Shown: positions 42,561 through 54,971, numbered from the stretch's first letter. The stretch is DNA of 64,000 bases from Halichondria panicea (GCF_963675165.1 NC_087383.1:2014979-2078978), one strand, 5' to 3'. Numbers and translations: made by a program. Notes: generated by a model not told the origin, from the letters alone.

Positions 42561-43900
42561 TTAGTCTAACTCAGGCTCTGATTCGGACTGACTGGTTTGA
42601 CTGTCACTCCCTGTATTTTGTCCGAACACCCAGTCGACGATGTCTTCCCCTTCTCTGTCTGTCAATCTGCCTGCCTCCACATCTTCTTCCAGAGATATAA
42701 TGTGAGTTTCGTTCTGTTTTGACCCTGCTATGTTATTACCACAATTTAAACACTCACAGCCAATTGAACAATGCTTCCCCCTTTTCTTGCAGCCACACCG
42801 TCCAGTCAAACAACCTGTCGAACACTTGCATCCTTTAAGGAGTGAGTTGACTCGATCACGGACAGCCTGTACGTTGGTGGCAGTATCCCATTTAATGGTG
42901 AGCTCATTGTCTGTGATACTCCAACCGTAGTTTTCTAATGGCTCTAATGTCATAATGGGTTGATCAGATTGTTGCCACATGTGTAGAACCCAACACGATC
43001 GCTTCCAATGAAGCAAAAGTGCATCATCAGATGGTATCATCTCGTTTTCAAATTTGACCCTGTCCCAAATATTTTGCCTTATATTGTCTAGCCAAATAGA
43101 GTGTTGTTCTTTAACTGTTAAATTTTGTTCAGACAATGAATGGTAATATGTAGCTGGTGAGTTAGTGTCAAATCCTGTTGCATGTTGTTTAAAGTAAGCT
43201 GTTCCCACCAGACGTACAAATGCTAAAAAACCCAATTCGTACTCTTGATTTGAAAGTCTTACATTTGCTAGGGTGCCTGGGGTCGAGCTTTCCAATCCTG
43301 AAGATATAAACTTAGTGTTCTGGTAAAAATATCGTAAAAATGTTGTTTTTCCTATTTTGCTAAAAAAGGATATGTAGTCACATCCACTTTAGCGTGTCGA
43401 AGTGCATCTTCTATGAGATCTTTGGGTTTACCGAGTGACGCTAGTATAGCATCTGTAACATTCCAATACACTACATATGCTTTTTTGTTAGGTTTGTCCC
43501 ATTGTGGTGCGTATGTATCATCCCCTAAACAGCGTGTTATATCTTTTCTACATTTAGGACAAACCTGACGAGTGAAATCAATCTTCAAGGAGGCTGCAAG
43601 GGTACGTGCTGGCTCACTTCGCCAGTTGCTTGGACTACTCATATTCCCACTGACGCCATGGCACAACTCACATACTCCGTTGTCTGCAACACTGTCACTG
43701 ACTTCCCCAAAAGAAAGCTGCCTTCTAGTTTTTCGCTTACTAGCTAGACACTATTAATTTTTACAAATGTTTGTATTAATTTTTTATATCATTATTGTGT
43801 GACACAACAAACCTGGAATGTCTATGATGTGTCCATAGTCTGTGTACGTGTGGTGCACTCCATCTTGTGGGACTCCATGTGGTTTGACATGGAAATTGTG
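42561..43900 (-). CDS. Transposon-encoded cysteine-rich protein (Academ-type, internally deleted)
   Basis: - strand pieces: an exon near 43812-43900 (HGVPQDGVHHTYTDYGHIID with a donor gtttgt); a frame from about 43745 to 43352 (CELCHGVSGN, VCPKCRKDITRC, AYVVYWNVTDAILASLGKPK); and a frame ending at 42561. The last contains FLAKIGKTTFLRYFY-like sequence, KRSCWVLHMWQQSDQP, and a C-terminal run of nine cysteines (GCKCSTGCLTGRCGCKKRGK, HCSIGCECLNC). The second and third frames would be continuous if one base were restored near 43350, so this copy is probably frameshifted. The IGKTT helix resembles the H2TH part of XPG-type nucleases. The upstream catalytic part expected in the family is missing. 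It is a decayed transposase, not a host gene. Confidence 0.65.
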
Positions 43901-44321
43901 GTCAAGTTTGCAAGCTCATAATTTTTGCTTCAAAGCTGGGTACAAGCAAAATGTTTTTGCAAAGTAATGCTCAAAGCTTACAAATTTTGTTGATACCCAT
44001 CACGTAGCTTCACTTTGTTAGCAAAATTTTTTGTCACTTGTTCTAGAGGAGTACTATCATATGACATAGAGTGCTATTTGAGCTCGTGGAGCCAAACTTA
44101 TAAAAGCTTAACAACTATTCTCGTGTATGCATGTAGACTAGGAACAGTTCTACGTGCCTGAGCTCGTTCGTGAGTGTATGTACAATACTTCGTAGAATAT
44201 AAGTGTGTGAATATTTAATTACTTGTAGTATTAGCTTCATTTTGATAGCGGAAGTTGAACTTCCGTTGCAAATAAATTTGTGTACTTATATAGTACTTCC
44301 AGAATCTTGGCGGAACAACTG

Positions 44322-46180
44322 TGACGTGATCAACACAACATTTCTGAACCTGGGGGAGTGTTAACATAGCGCTCAACGTTACACATAGAGGCATAAAGTA
44401 AGTCAATAGCCTCACACTGAAATAGATTAGTAGTAGAAGCTGGACAAAGTATGTACAAGAGCAATAATATTAAGAGCACATGTCGATGATTATCATGTTG
44501 TTTGATCATAGTAGAGGGATTCCCAGAATAGTACATCAATGACAAGAGACATACGAAGCTCTTAACATCAATACCGTGACACACCAATGTACGCAGGAAT
44601 TGAAAGCATAATTATATTCTATTTAGTATATAGACAGCCCGTATTAAAGATCTAAGCACACAACACAAGTATGTTAGTATCTGCTATGCACTCTCCAGTA
44701 CGTAGGTGAAGACTCACAGAGTGGGTGGGGCATATCTCCATGGACACTGATGCAGATGATTTGATTTGATCACGTCAGAGTACGCGTCGATACCCAGCTA
44801 TCTCTCCGGGGAGTCCACTGTCGATGCCCGCAGGAAGAACCCTCTGTGGGGGGGGGGGGAACAGTGAGAGTCATATTATGATTTAGTTCCGGAAATAAAT
44901 GTCATAGAAAGTCACTAATTGACTCACATTTTTTCCAGCCAACGTAAATGGAGCACAGCTATAGGTTACGTCTCTGTGGGGCATGGAAAAATTGATTGAC
45001 TGAAATTGTGTATCAGGTTTTAAGCAACTTTTTTTAGCAGAATCTCATTGAACATCTACTTATTCAACGTATATATAACGTATAAATCACTTATTGAGCG
45101 CACAATCCATTCTACCCGGCCCACACACACCTGGTCAGTAGACAGCTGATTGCCTATCCACAACATTGAAGGATTTTATCGCAGCTATGTACTTCATTGT
45201 ACAGCTGCAAGGGGAGTGACGTGTGATACAGTGTGATTCAATGAAAGTCAGTACAACACAGTTAGTGTATGTTTACCAAAGAGGTACATGAGATTGTTCT
45301 GACAAATTAATCTTGTACTCTCTAATACACTAACAGGGTTTCATCTAGGATAACAAGTTGGGGGGGGGAGATTTGTGAGTGCGTAAGCGCGTCGCAACAT
45401 GTTTGGCTACGCCCACTTTTTATGTTTTTTTTATTTGATTACAACATGCTTAACCTAACGCATCACAGTAGAGATATCTACCTTTAGTTAATCACATTAA
45501 CTAATGTGGTGACATGTAATACTAATGTGATGATGTCATTATTCTACAACATGGGGGGGAAGAACCACCCTCCCCCCAATAGATGAAACCCTGACAAACT
45601 GATATAGTATCAGAAATGCAACCTTTATATGGGGAAAAAAAAACGGGCAATAGTCTCTAGACACAATCGGCATCATGTATTGTGTATTTTGCCTAAGCCA
45701 TAATCAGTACATACTGTATAGCAGGTCATTTTCGTGGGATAAAAAATCCGAGACAAAATCGTAGGCGTGGTGCAGCAGTGATTTTGTGTGTAAAAATTCC
45801 CTTTGCTTCACTGCATTGCATGCGTTCCGGTCAACCATGCCTACGTTTTCGTGAGTGATAAATATTCGTCAAGGTTTAGCTTGCCCACGGAAACTATACC
45901 CAGGACGCTATACGTACGGTACGGTATACTGTACCACTTTATCACCTGTTTCAAGTACTCTTCCTTCTCCTGTTACTTTGTAGCACTCAAATATGTCCAC
46001 CCCGTCCACTGCAGGCACACTGCTCTGCTCCAACTCCTTACAGCGATCCAGTGCCTTCTTGAGCTCTTCCTCCATCACAAGTCTCTCTTGCACAGCAGAC
46101 TGGGTAATAGATTGCATGGTGGTCAACTACACACACACAGGTATACAGATACAACCATCATAGCATCGTGGTAGTGGTAC
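44322..46180 (-). pseudogene. IQGAP-like exon remnants in a duplicated block after NLR3
   Basis: After the Academ-like element the block continues like 51505-52640: the RNVVF exon end (44322-44345), then AT-rich sequence, then a stop-containing FLRAST-type exon (about 44745-44850). From 44860 to 46180 it parallels 29110-30390, including a short frame TMKYMAAIKSFDVVDGQSAV near 45150-45210, the MITE at 45334-45593 and the SAVQERL exon at 45957-46112. No intact gene is seen. Confidence 0.6.
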
Positions 46181-46199
46181 AGTAGTTATAATAAAGGTA

Positions 46200-46642
46200 C
46201 AGTAGACTCTCGTTATTCCGACTCTCTGAAGTACGGCCTGAAATGTGGCCAACTCGCTATTCTGTATACTTGCTGCCCCAAACTAGTAATTTTATACGTA
46301 TACATTTTGGGTGTGGTTTAGCAGAAAAACTGTGTGTGGGGGGAGTGGTTGGGGTGTACAATGAAAGGTAGGAAGCGGGATGCTCATGAACACTACAATG
46401 AAAGTTATAAAAAAGGTAAACCGTTTTGTGAGCAAACACAGCTGTGGGATTACATTGTAATAGAGAGGAAATATGATTCATTATCTTTATTTGTTATCCT
46501 CGAGACAAAACCGCAAAATTAGTCATTAATATTCGAGGTAGGTTGATTTTAAGCCGCGGCTATTTTCTGAAATGCAAACTACCGCGCTCTTCTGGCCAAG
46601 TTGCACTGTCCCAAGGGTGGCCGGATAAACGAGAGTCTACTG
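46200..46642. mobile_element. pogo-like element, TIR CAGTAGACTCTCG (block copy)
   Basis: The same element as 30431-30871 in the same context, with TA flanks. The two differ by few substitutions, so it was copied with the surrounding duplication. Confidence 0.8.
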
Positions 46643-46689
46643 TACATGTATTAATTATACAGTATTTACCGAGTGCAAACATGTACATG

Positions 46690-48190
46690 CTAAACTCACA
46701 TCTGCCCTTGCTGTTGGCCAGTTCCAATTCTCTCACCAGCTCAGCCATGACACCCGGGTCCATGATTTGAGACCTCTCGGGCAGTATCTCCTCCAACTCC
46801 CTCAGCAGGTCATCCTCTAGACATTGAATGGTCTCACTCTTCTCCTCAACCTGACAGGGGAACATCAATAAGTTGCTGCCAGGTGGAGAATACTCGACAT
46901 ACAATAGTGACATGCATGTACACTCAACTACTGAATCTGGCAATGAAATTTAACGGTATTCTCCCACTTTGAAATAAAGGCCAGCTTAAAGTTGGACTGT
47001 AGTTAGCAAATAGTAGATCGATTTTGATTAAAGGCCAGTGAATATTCTAACCACTGCACATGTGTATCTCTCACCTCTGTGGGTGGTATAGGAACGAGGG
47101 AGGCCCTCTGATACTGTCTAGAGGACTGGACTTCTTCTCACTGCCAAGGTATAAAAACAAAATATGCATTTGGTAAAATCTACTCTCAAACAACATTGCA
47201 CATTGACAGGTAAAGGGTTATTAAAGTAAAATATGAAGTTTGACCAAGCATTCCTCCTCTCACCTCCTGCTCATTCAGGAACTTCATGAACCTTTGAAGG
47301 ACTCGTCACATGATCTTGAAAGATACGGACTTGGTTGAGGATTTGAGTGGGGCTAAAGTGAGAGAGGAGGTTGTGGGAGAGGGGCCTCAGACCAGGGCTG
47401 GTGGGACGCAGTGTCACGTGAGAGAAGACTCGAACACATGATCCTCCGTCTGCGGACAGTTGCTGTGAGGAGAATGAGAATTTTAAGGCACTGGAATTGA
47501 ACTGTGCACAAGCACGAAATACATGCACTATTTTATTCGTACCACATAACTAACTAAAAATGCTCACCAATAAAACACCACACACCACTTGGTGTACAAC
47601 ATTTTAACGAATCTACAAATGAACTGCTGCTCCTCTAGACAACCTGCCCAACCCTCCACATACACACTGGCTGCATCATGCATAAAGAAAATGGCATCTA
47701 TTTTCACAGCGTTTGACCATCAAACGTATCAGAGAATAATCTCACGCCCATATTGCTGATTTGCTTGAAATGCCCACCACCATCTTAGCAATGTACCAGC
47801 AAGGGGCTTTTGTTGTGAGCATCAATGGTAGGCCATGGCATTCAGTTGCTATTGATGAGTCACATGAAATGCAGGTACTCTCTGATAAGAAGATCTTAAT
47901 TGGACTGTTTGTGTCTGAAATGGGAGGCTTACTACAACTTCATATCAGCTAAAGCCTACAAGGTGTTAGGGCCTTCTGAAAATATGATTTCCTCTACCAA
48001 CTCGATCAAAACTATATAAGAAACAAGTTTACTTTTCCCTAGTGAGATCTCAGCTCTCTCAACTCTGGCGACCAATTACTGCTCAAATACATTTATTCTT
48101 AAAAGTGATTGAGCTCACCTTTGGTAGCGCTGACTTATCACAGCTGTTGGTCCAATTCTCCAGAACTCTGAGCTTCCCCTCGAGGTGCAA
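46690..48190 (-). pseudogene. Coiled-coil gene exons, copy before NLR4
   Basis: - strand pieces: 48105-48190 (LHLEGKLRVLENWTNSCDKS), about 47255-47300 (VLQRFMKFLNEQE), 47073-47150 (SSPLDSIRGPPSFLYHPQR) and 46693-46858 (VEEKSETIQCLEDDLLRELE, MDPGVMAELVRELELAN). An extra base near 46706 shifts the frame of the last piece at its end. A longer - strand frame at 47271-47528 (ADGGSCVRVFSHVTLRPTSP) may be part of the same gene; its role is unclear. The 47530-48040 stretch shows only a short + strand frame (47761-47952) that I cannot place. Confidence 0.5.
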
Positions 48191-48299
48191 CTGCAAGTGA
48201 CAGAAGATTTAAGTTGAGGTTGAGAAAAGAGTTTCATGCAATAAAGTTAGAAGACACTGAATAAGCAGATTACCAGATAAAGTACAGCATAATTATGTT

Positions 48300-48656
48300 C
48301 TGGACAGGAAATTGTCCGGGTATAATTGGAACAGATTTTTATAGCGCATGCGAAGTGTCCGGGAATAATTAGCATGCAGCTGCATACGAGTGAGCTAAGT
48401 TTAATAGAACAGGGCACGACTGAATAGTTGCACTATTATAGCTATCTAAAACTAGATACTCAAAGCTATCTAACTGCAGCACTCTAAGTATTACTGGCTG
48501 GTTATGACTGTAACTCAACTTTTCAAGGTATTGTCCGGACAAATGTAATATTAAAGCACAAGAGTGTCCGTTGTATTAGAACAACGAAAATTGGCAGGCA
48601 AGAGTGTCAGGGATAATTAGAAGTTTCTGAGGCGATAAATTAGAAGATATACGGTA
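48300..48656. mobile_element. Truncated MITE, inverted relative of 914-1302
   Basis: The right end (cgataaattagaagatatacgg) and the interior (gtccgggtataattgga, gcatgcgaagtgtccggg) match 914-1302 on the opposite strand. The left TIR is missing. Confidence 0.65.
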
Positions 48657-49097
48657 CCTCAGAAACAGACATGCAAGTTCGTTGTCTAAGGACATAATTA
48701 TTGCAGTGCTTATAACTATGGCTAATACAAGGGTGCTCAGTTAAAGTCGACCATACATACTTGATCCATATTATACATGTACCCTGGGAGCAGTACAATA
48801 AGTCAAGAGCTCATAGTAAAAAAGAGAGAGTATCGAACGCATCGCTATCTTGCATCAGATATATTCGGAAAGTAACGTGACACCCTGTCTGAAACACGTC
48901 ATCAATTAAATTGATCAGTTACAAAGCAGGAAGTTACGCTACTTTCCAAATACATCTTATGCTACGTTGGATACTCTCTCTCTCTTATTATGGGACTCTT
49001 GTTATTAGCGGCCTCTCAAAAAATTGGCTAAGAATAATTACATGTACACAGCTGTAGGTACACACTTGCCCAACCCACTCACCAGAGAGGACACCTT

Positions 49098-49635
49098 CGA
49101 GGTTAGGTAAATTTATGACCTCTAAAAGTAGCGACAGCTGCGTTGACAATTAATTTTTAATGCCGCGTCCTAAATGGAGGTAAATGTAGGCACACCCTAG
49201 TAAAGTAGTAAAGATTCTAACTCACTGGAAAATACGTTTTTAAGTGGCTATAGAAATCGAGGCAAGTAGACTGAGTAGAGTTACATGTACCTCCAATTAG
49301 ATGAGACCCTCTAAATAATGGACACCAGGTCTTCAACATGATTTTCAACCTCCAAAAGAAGCGATCTCTGGCTTCAATAAGTTTTAAAAAGTGTTGCTTT
49401 AATTAAAGGTCTTACGGTAATCACATTTCTTACTTGAATACGTCGGGTTCATTACTGACAGGCAGCATTCTCAGCCTCAAACTGTGCAAAGGAACAGAAA
49501 ACATGATCCACGACGTACCTTACAAGGTAACATAAACCAAGAGATGAACCAGACAATCATCTATGGCTAATAAATTGACTCACCATCTTTCCATTCAGAG
49601 AATGCTGTAATACTTTAGCAATGGAGCCAGGTTTT
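49098..49635 (-). pseudogene. IQGAP: MITE remnant and IQGAP-like GRD-end exons next to NLR4
   Basis: 49098-49419 is a left-truncated copy of the 35450-35767 MITE. Then the - strand exon FEAENAACQ-type (about 49440-49485, with a 1-base deletion in the acagggcagc stretch) and the exon ETKPGSIAKVLQHSLNGK (about 49575-49635) follow. The arrangement parallels 35450-36008, showing that NLR3 and NLR4 were duplicated with this flank. Confidence 0.7.
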
Positions 49636-49842
49636 GTCTCTAGCTCTAGCTAGCTCTGTGGGTGAAAACAATATGTCTTTGGTGGGTGTGGTGGTGAATG
49701 TAAAAAGTGGGTGTATCTCAATCTTAGATATCTGAGATACACCCACTTTTTTTGCAAGTCATGCAAAAACAACAACACTCAATAATATATTTCAGAGAAA
49801 TCTAGAGCTAGCTAGCTGCAAGGCACAGATTTATTTACTGGA

Positions 49843-50793
49843 ATGGCCACTAAAGAGCAGAACCAAGGTATAAAGACTGTCATGTTTCCTATAAAGGATA
49901 AACCCAATGATTGCTAAAGCATAAAACCCTCATTGGTGATTGCTAACCTTGTGTGCTTGCTATCTATTTTCAGAGCTCACAATTGACGATCTGAAGACAG
50001 AAATGAAACTGACTGATGAGCAGCTCAATACAGTAATAAAGGAACCAGATCTACCCGAGTTAGCAGCATGTTTCGACAATGTTCACAAAGGCTATCTTGA
50101 AAAATTGGAGCTCTCACCTGGAGAGCAAACTGACGTGAGGACTAGAGCATATGTAGATGGCACTCTGGCAGGAATGTTGCTGTCTACTTAATTGCTATTG
50201 TTACACATACAATTCTCTATTAACTATCACCAGGAATGGTACTCACCTATTGTTTTGTTTCCCCAGACTCCACCACCTCGTGTCCTCCCTCCCGAGAGAG
50301 GGTCCTGCTGAACCACAAGCTGTCCTCGTACAGGGACTACCTACAAAGTCGCTACAGAATGCAAGTATCCACATCAGCCACACAATGGCCTCCCGTCCCA
50401 ACAAAGACAATTTTCAAACTAGCCATGATTCAGAAGGAGGAAATACAGAGAGGAAGAATCGACGATGAATTTGTTAGGCTAACAATTACGGGGAAAATTG
50501 ACGATATTTTACTTCAAAAAACTCCGGTTAACTTAACTAACATTTTCCCTGAGATTGAGGATACACGAAACTTTGTGTTGATTGAAGGAGCTCCCGGCTC
50601 TGGCAAGAGCACCCTTGCTCTACACATCTGTCAGGAGTGGGCAAAGGGGAAACTGTTCCAAAAGTTCGATATTGCAATCCTGGTGAGACTGAGAGATCCC
50701 CTCGTTAGAGAAGCAAAAACAATAGAAGATCTTCTCCCTTGTAGGAATTCAACACTGGCATGCCAAATAGGGGCAACAATTATAATTAATTGA
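49843..50793 (+). pseudogene. NLR4: truncated Death-NACHT pseudogene
   Basis: Exon 1 (49843-49867, MATKEQNQ) and the start of the Death exon (49974) are intact. A deletion of about 200 bp then removes the second half of the domain together with its splice donor: the frame runs LAGMLLST and stops at about 50191. The NACHT exon acceptor is at 50275-50276. That frame keeps Walker A GAPGSGKS but stops at 50793, because sequence jumps from inside NACHT to the 3' flank shared with NLR3 (attaattgattgattatt). Walker B, the rest of NACHT and all LRRs are gone. Two independent deletions make function as an NLR very unlikely. Confidence 0.9.
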
Positions 50794-51194
50794 TTGATTA
50801 TTAATTGAGATTGATTGTTATTCATACAGTTTTGACAATTGATTTTAATTCTGCCATAATGCATTCAATGACAATTTAAATGCATAGAGAAAAGTAGTGA
50901 AGTATTATATACTAGTATATATAATTATGTTAGACACTATAAAAACAAATGTTGTTAATTAATTACAACTTGTTAATAGCACAGCAATAACAAAGGCTTC
51001 TCCTTGGTAACAATAACAGACACACAGACACACGCACACGCACACAGTCAGCTTTACCGTAGCCCTCGTGCGGCTACGCCTCGAGGCATAACAAGGGCTT
51101 CTCCTGGTAATAATGATAAATGCTCACATGCACAGTAAATTGTCAATGAACACAAAGCAATTTGCTAGTGAAAATCCAATTTAACGCTCTGATG

Positions 51195-52035
51195 CCTTTT
51201 GTTCATATAATTATGAGGAAGATGAGCAAATTAACGTTCACTTTAGCCCTCCCAAACATCTTCTAAACATCTTCATGATTGCCAGGCCCTCGTATTGCAG
51301 CTGAAGGAGGTCCTGTGTGGGGAGAAGAGAGGGCAGTGAAACACTTCAACTGGTATAAGACAAAGAATGCATGTATTCTACATAACACAAAATCATATTA
51401 GTACTCCCTTTATTGCTCCCCTCACCTGGAAGATCAGCTCCACCTTCTCTATCTGCCTGCCCAGGAAACGACCAGACACCTCAAACTTGCTCACATCCAC
51501 TGACGTCATCTTAAACACAACATTTCTGAACCTGGGGGAGTGTTAACATAGCGCTCAACGTTACACATAGAGGCATAAAATAAGTCAATAGCCTCACACT
51601 GAAATAGATTAGTAGTAGAATCTGGACAAAGTACGTACAAGAGCAATAATATTAAGAGCAGATGTCGATGATTATCATGTTGTTTGATCATAGTAGAGGG
51701 ATTCCCAGAATAGTACATCAATGACAAGAGACATACGAAGCTCTTAACATCAATACCGTGACACACCAATGTACGCAGGAATTGAAAGCATAATTATATT
51801 CTATTTAGTATATAGACAGCCCGTATTAAAGATCTAAGCACACAACACAAGTATGTTAGTATCTGCTATGCACTCTCCAGTACGTAGGTGGAGACTTACA
51901 GAATGGGTGGGGCATATCTCCATGGACACTGATGCAGATGATTTGTTTGGTCACGTTAGAGTACGCATCGATACCCAGCTATCTCTCCGGGGAGTCCACT
52001 GTCGATGCCCACAGGAAGAACCCTCTGGGGGGGGA
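51195..52035 (-). pseudogene. IQGAP: IQGAP-like C-terminal exons, fragment after NLR4
   Basis: - strand: a FLRAST-type exon with a stop (about 51905-52030); the penultimate exon 51425-51533, reading RNVVFKMTSVDVSKFEVSGR then FLGRQIEKVELIFQ, intact and the empty site for the Academ-like insertion; and the last exon (about 51230-51317, DLLQLQYEGLAIMKMFGRAK). This is the best match to the IQGAP C-terminus in the window (family: FKNVIFEIS, DFEVKAKFMG, DLLQLQYEGVAVMKLF). The stretch 50794-51190 is the NLR3-type 3' flank with a (CA)n and SINE-like tract. Confidence 0.82.
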
Positions 52036-52455
52036 ACAGTGAGAGTCATATTATGATTCAGTTCCGGGAATAAATGTCATAGAAAGTCACTAATTGACTC
52101 ACATTTTTTCCAGCCGAGGCAAATGGAGCACAGCTATAGGTTACGTCTCTGTGGGGCATGGAAAAATTGATTTACTGAAATTGTGTATCAGGTTTTAAGC
52201 AACTAATAAGGATTATCACTTATTGAGCGCACAATTCCCCGCCCACACACACCTGGTCAGTAGACAGCTGATTGCCTATCCACAACATTGAAGGATTTTA
52301 TCGCAGCTATGTACTTCATTGTACAGCTGCAAGGGGAGTGACGTGTGATACAGTGTGATTCAATGAAAGTCAGTACAACACAGTTAGTGTATGTTTACCA
52401 AAGAGGTACATGAGATTGTTCTGACAAATCATTCTTGTACTCTCTAATACACTAA

Positions 52456-52627
52456 CAGGGTTTCATCTAGGATAACAAGTTGGGGGGGGGGATTTGGGAG
52501 TGCGTAAGCGCAAGTGTTTGGCTATGCCCACTTAAAAATAGTTGATTTAATACTAATGTGATGATGTCATTATTCTACAAGATTTGGGGGGGGGGAAGAA
52601 CCACCCCCCCTACTAGATGAAACCCTG
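52456..52627. mobile_element. MITE, TIR CAGGGTTTCATCTA (deleted block copy)
   Basis: The same element and position as 29578-29834 within the duplicated block, but 85 bp shorter through an internal deletion that removed the gtttggctacgcccac flank-to-centre part. Confidence 0.8.
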
Positions 52628-52818
52628 ACTAACTGATACAGTACCAAAGATGCAACCTTTTACATGGCAAAATTAAAAACGGCCATTGTCAAAGTAATGT
52701 AGACGCAATCGTCATCATGTATAAATTGTGTATTTGGCCTGGCCTAAGCCATATTCAGTACATACTATATAGCAGGTCATTTTCGTAGGTTATAACATTC
52801 GAAACAAACAACGTCTAC

Positions 52819-53160
52819 ACACAGTAAGTGCAGTAGTAGTAGATCTAAGAGGTAGTCTAATGCTCAAGAATGATGGAACATCTTATATACATATAGTAGT
52901 CATCTGCAGAATTGTGTAGAGGAGATGTTTCACCATCTTTGAGCATTAGTTTACCTCTTAGATCTACTACTACTGCACTGCACTATACTGCACTTACTGT
53001 GTATATAGCTAGTAGGTATCTTCAAGACCAGCTAGCTCACTGACAGTTGACAAACTAATGCTCAATGGAACATCTCTACACAATTCTACTACTACTGCAT
53101 GCACTTACTGTGTATATAGTAGGTATCTTCAAGACCAGCTAGCTCACTGATAGTTGACAA
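52819..53160. repeat. Imperfect foldback plus direct repeat
   Basis: The arm gtgcagtagtagtagatct (about 52829) and its complement agatctactactactgcac (about 52961) extend to some 60 bp and would form a hairpin with a loop of about 70 bp. The outer part (cacttactgtgtatatag with cttcaagaccagctagctc) is then directly repeated at 53110-53155. There is no coding. It may be a foldback-type MITE; no paralogous empty site was found. Confidence 0.7.
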
Positions 53161-53266
53161 ACACTCTCTGGGACAAAAACCATTGTGTAGCTCTTACTTC
53201 AATATTTTACAAACTTCCTTTATTTAGAATAATAGCGCATGCATTGCAGAATGCAGAGGCTGCAAA

Positions 53267-54745
53267 ATATGGTGGGCCGTTTGTTTCAAAATTCAAATGT
53301 TACATTTTCATTCAAATCACAATACATTCATTCAAGATGTGCAATTTTCATTCAAGAGCATTCAAGATTATTCATTCAAGATTCAAGATTTTGATGGATG
53401 CATAAACATGCATAACTTCAGATGACTTTAGCCACACTTTGTGGTTTTATTGCATGGTGTAGTTGTTTTAATTAACAGGAAATGGGGTTCACAATAATCA
53501 ACTCCCTCCCTCAGTAGTGGTAAGGTGATTCCCAAACCAGAAACATGACATTGATTGATGAAAATTAACAAGAGGTCAGGGGTTCGTTGCAGACCTTCGA
53601 GTTTTGAGCATTAAGCAAAGGACATCTTATAAATGTTGTGTTTTAATGACTGTATATGCATGCATGGCATGCATATCTTGAATAATTATTGTCGACTTGA
53701 ATGCATTAAAATCTTGAATGACAATTGCATGGTCTTGAATGGTCAGTGGATCTTTGGATCAATTTAAATTTGTTTTGGGCAGAATTTCAAATCGATAGAA
53801 ATTTATATATTTTTTGATTTTGAATATTTTGAAACTGCAAGAGTACATGCAAATGAGTGCATTCTATTTTCAATTCTTGAGGAAGAACTGGTCCTGAGTT
53901 TCGTGCAGAAAAAAGCAGTTTCATATTTTGCACCCACAGGGGTTAGCTTATAATGACCTTTGTACTCTAAGAAGCTGTGCACTTTATAGTCTGTTATAAA
54001 ATCAGTATTATGTGCACCTAGCTTGTATGCGTACAGGTTATGTTAACAGTTGTATCCCACCCTGATTGACAATGACAATTACACCCCTGTCTGTATAGGT
54101 GTTCCAAGTACCATGGCCAATAGATGAGTGTTCCCAGCATACAGACGGTACTATACATATAATCATACAGTTGTTCGATTGCACACACGCACACACAATA
54201 ATATCATAATTTAATTGATCCTTCAACATTGAAATGTTTAATAATATTAATTATGTACAGTTAAGGAAGTACATTATTATATTATACATAGCAGAGTCGT
54301 GCAGTTGGCTAGCCTCGAGGAAGTGATTGGGATATCAAGGCTAGCAGTTGGCAAGGTTATATTCTGGCTATATTTAGCATTGCATTGGAGCATGGCTTCT
54401 CAAGAGTACAAAGGTCATTTTAAGCAAACCCTGTGGATGCTATAAGCGCTAGTGATGGTCAAAAATTGAAAATGCTTTTTCTGCACGAAACTCAGGACCA
54501 ATTCTTCCTCAAGAAATTAAAAGTAGAATGCACTCATTTGCATGTACTCTTGCAGTTTCAAAATATTCAAAATCAAAAAATATATAAATTTCTATCGATT
54601 TGAAATTCTGCCCAAAACAAATTTAAATTGATCCAAAGATCCACTGACCTTGAATGAATACTGTATATGCATCTTGAATGAATGTATTGTAATCTGAATG
54701 AAAATATAACATTAATTTTGAATTTTGAAACAAACGGCCCACCAT
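53267..54745. mobile_element. Composite inverted-repeat element of about 1.5 kb
   Basis: Outer arms gggccgtttgtttcaaaatt (53275) and aaacaaacggcccacc (54728) are inverted, as is a longer inner arm of about 175 bp (53749-53920 against 54474-54650, for example ctggtcctgagtttcgtgca on one strand). A spacer of about 550 bp lies between. Two nested inverted pairs suggest a foldback element or two head-to-head copies. The left outer region is rich in a ttcattcaag-type motif. There is no open frame of note. Confidence 0.7.
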
Positions 54746-54971
54746 ACACCATAGCAAAAACACATTGATTTTACAATGTAAAAGGGTGGGCCAGCTCAGC
54801 ACAATTCAAATAGCAATCAAAATTCCAGGCTCTTAAAAGAATAGGACTATTATATCATTCAATGACAATTTAGAGAAAAGTAGCGAAGTACATAGTATGT
54901 TAGAACATTAGGTCGTTAATTAATCAATTGCAACGTGTCAATAGTACATGCAGATGATATAAATAATTGAA

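Larger units (their letters stand above)
41139..44321. mobile_element. 3.2-kb Academ-like DNA transposon inserted in an IQGAP exon
   Basis: Ends CAGTTGCTCCGCCA at the left and TGGCGGAACAACTG at the right are inverted repeats with one mismatch. TGAC is present at 41135-41138 and 44322-44325. The homologous exon at 51500-51515 reads cactgacgtcatc with one TGAC, so the 4-bp duplication and both ends are established. It carries a - strand cysteine-rich protein gene (42561-43900) and a nested piggyBac-like element. A 3-4 bp duplication plus a protein of this type fits the Academ superfamily; that assignment is from family knowledge and is not proven. Confidence 0.85.

Noticed and set aside
42561..43295. 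Host gene encoding a cysteine-rich (CXC/tesmin-like) protein
   Set aside because: It lies wholly between transposon inverted repeats with a target duplication and an empty site, so it is transposon-encoded.
49940..50191. Independent small Death-domain gene
   Set aside because: It is the truncated Death exon of NLR4, ended by a deletion and not by a conserved stop.
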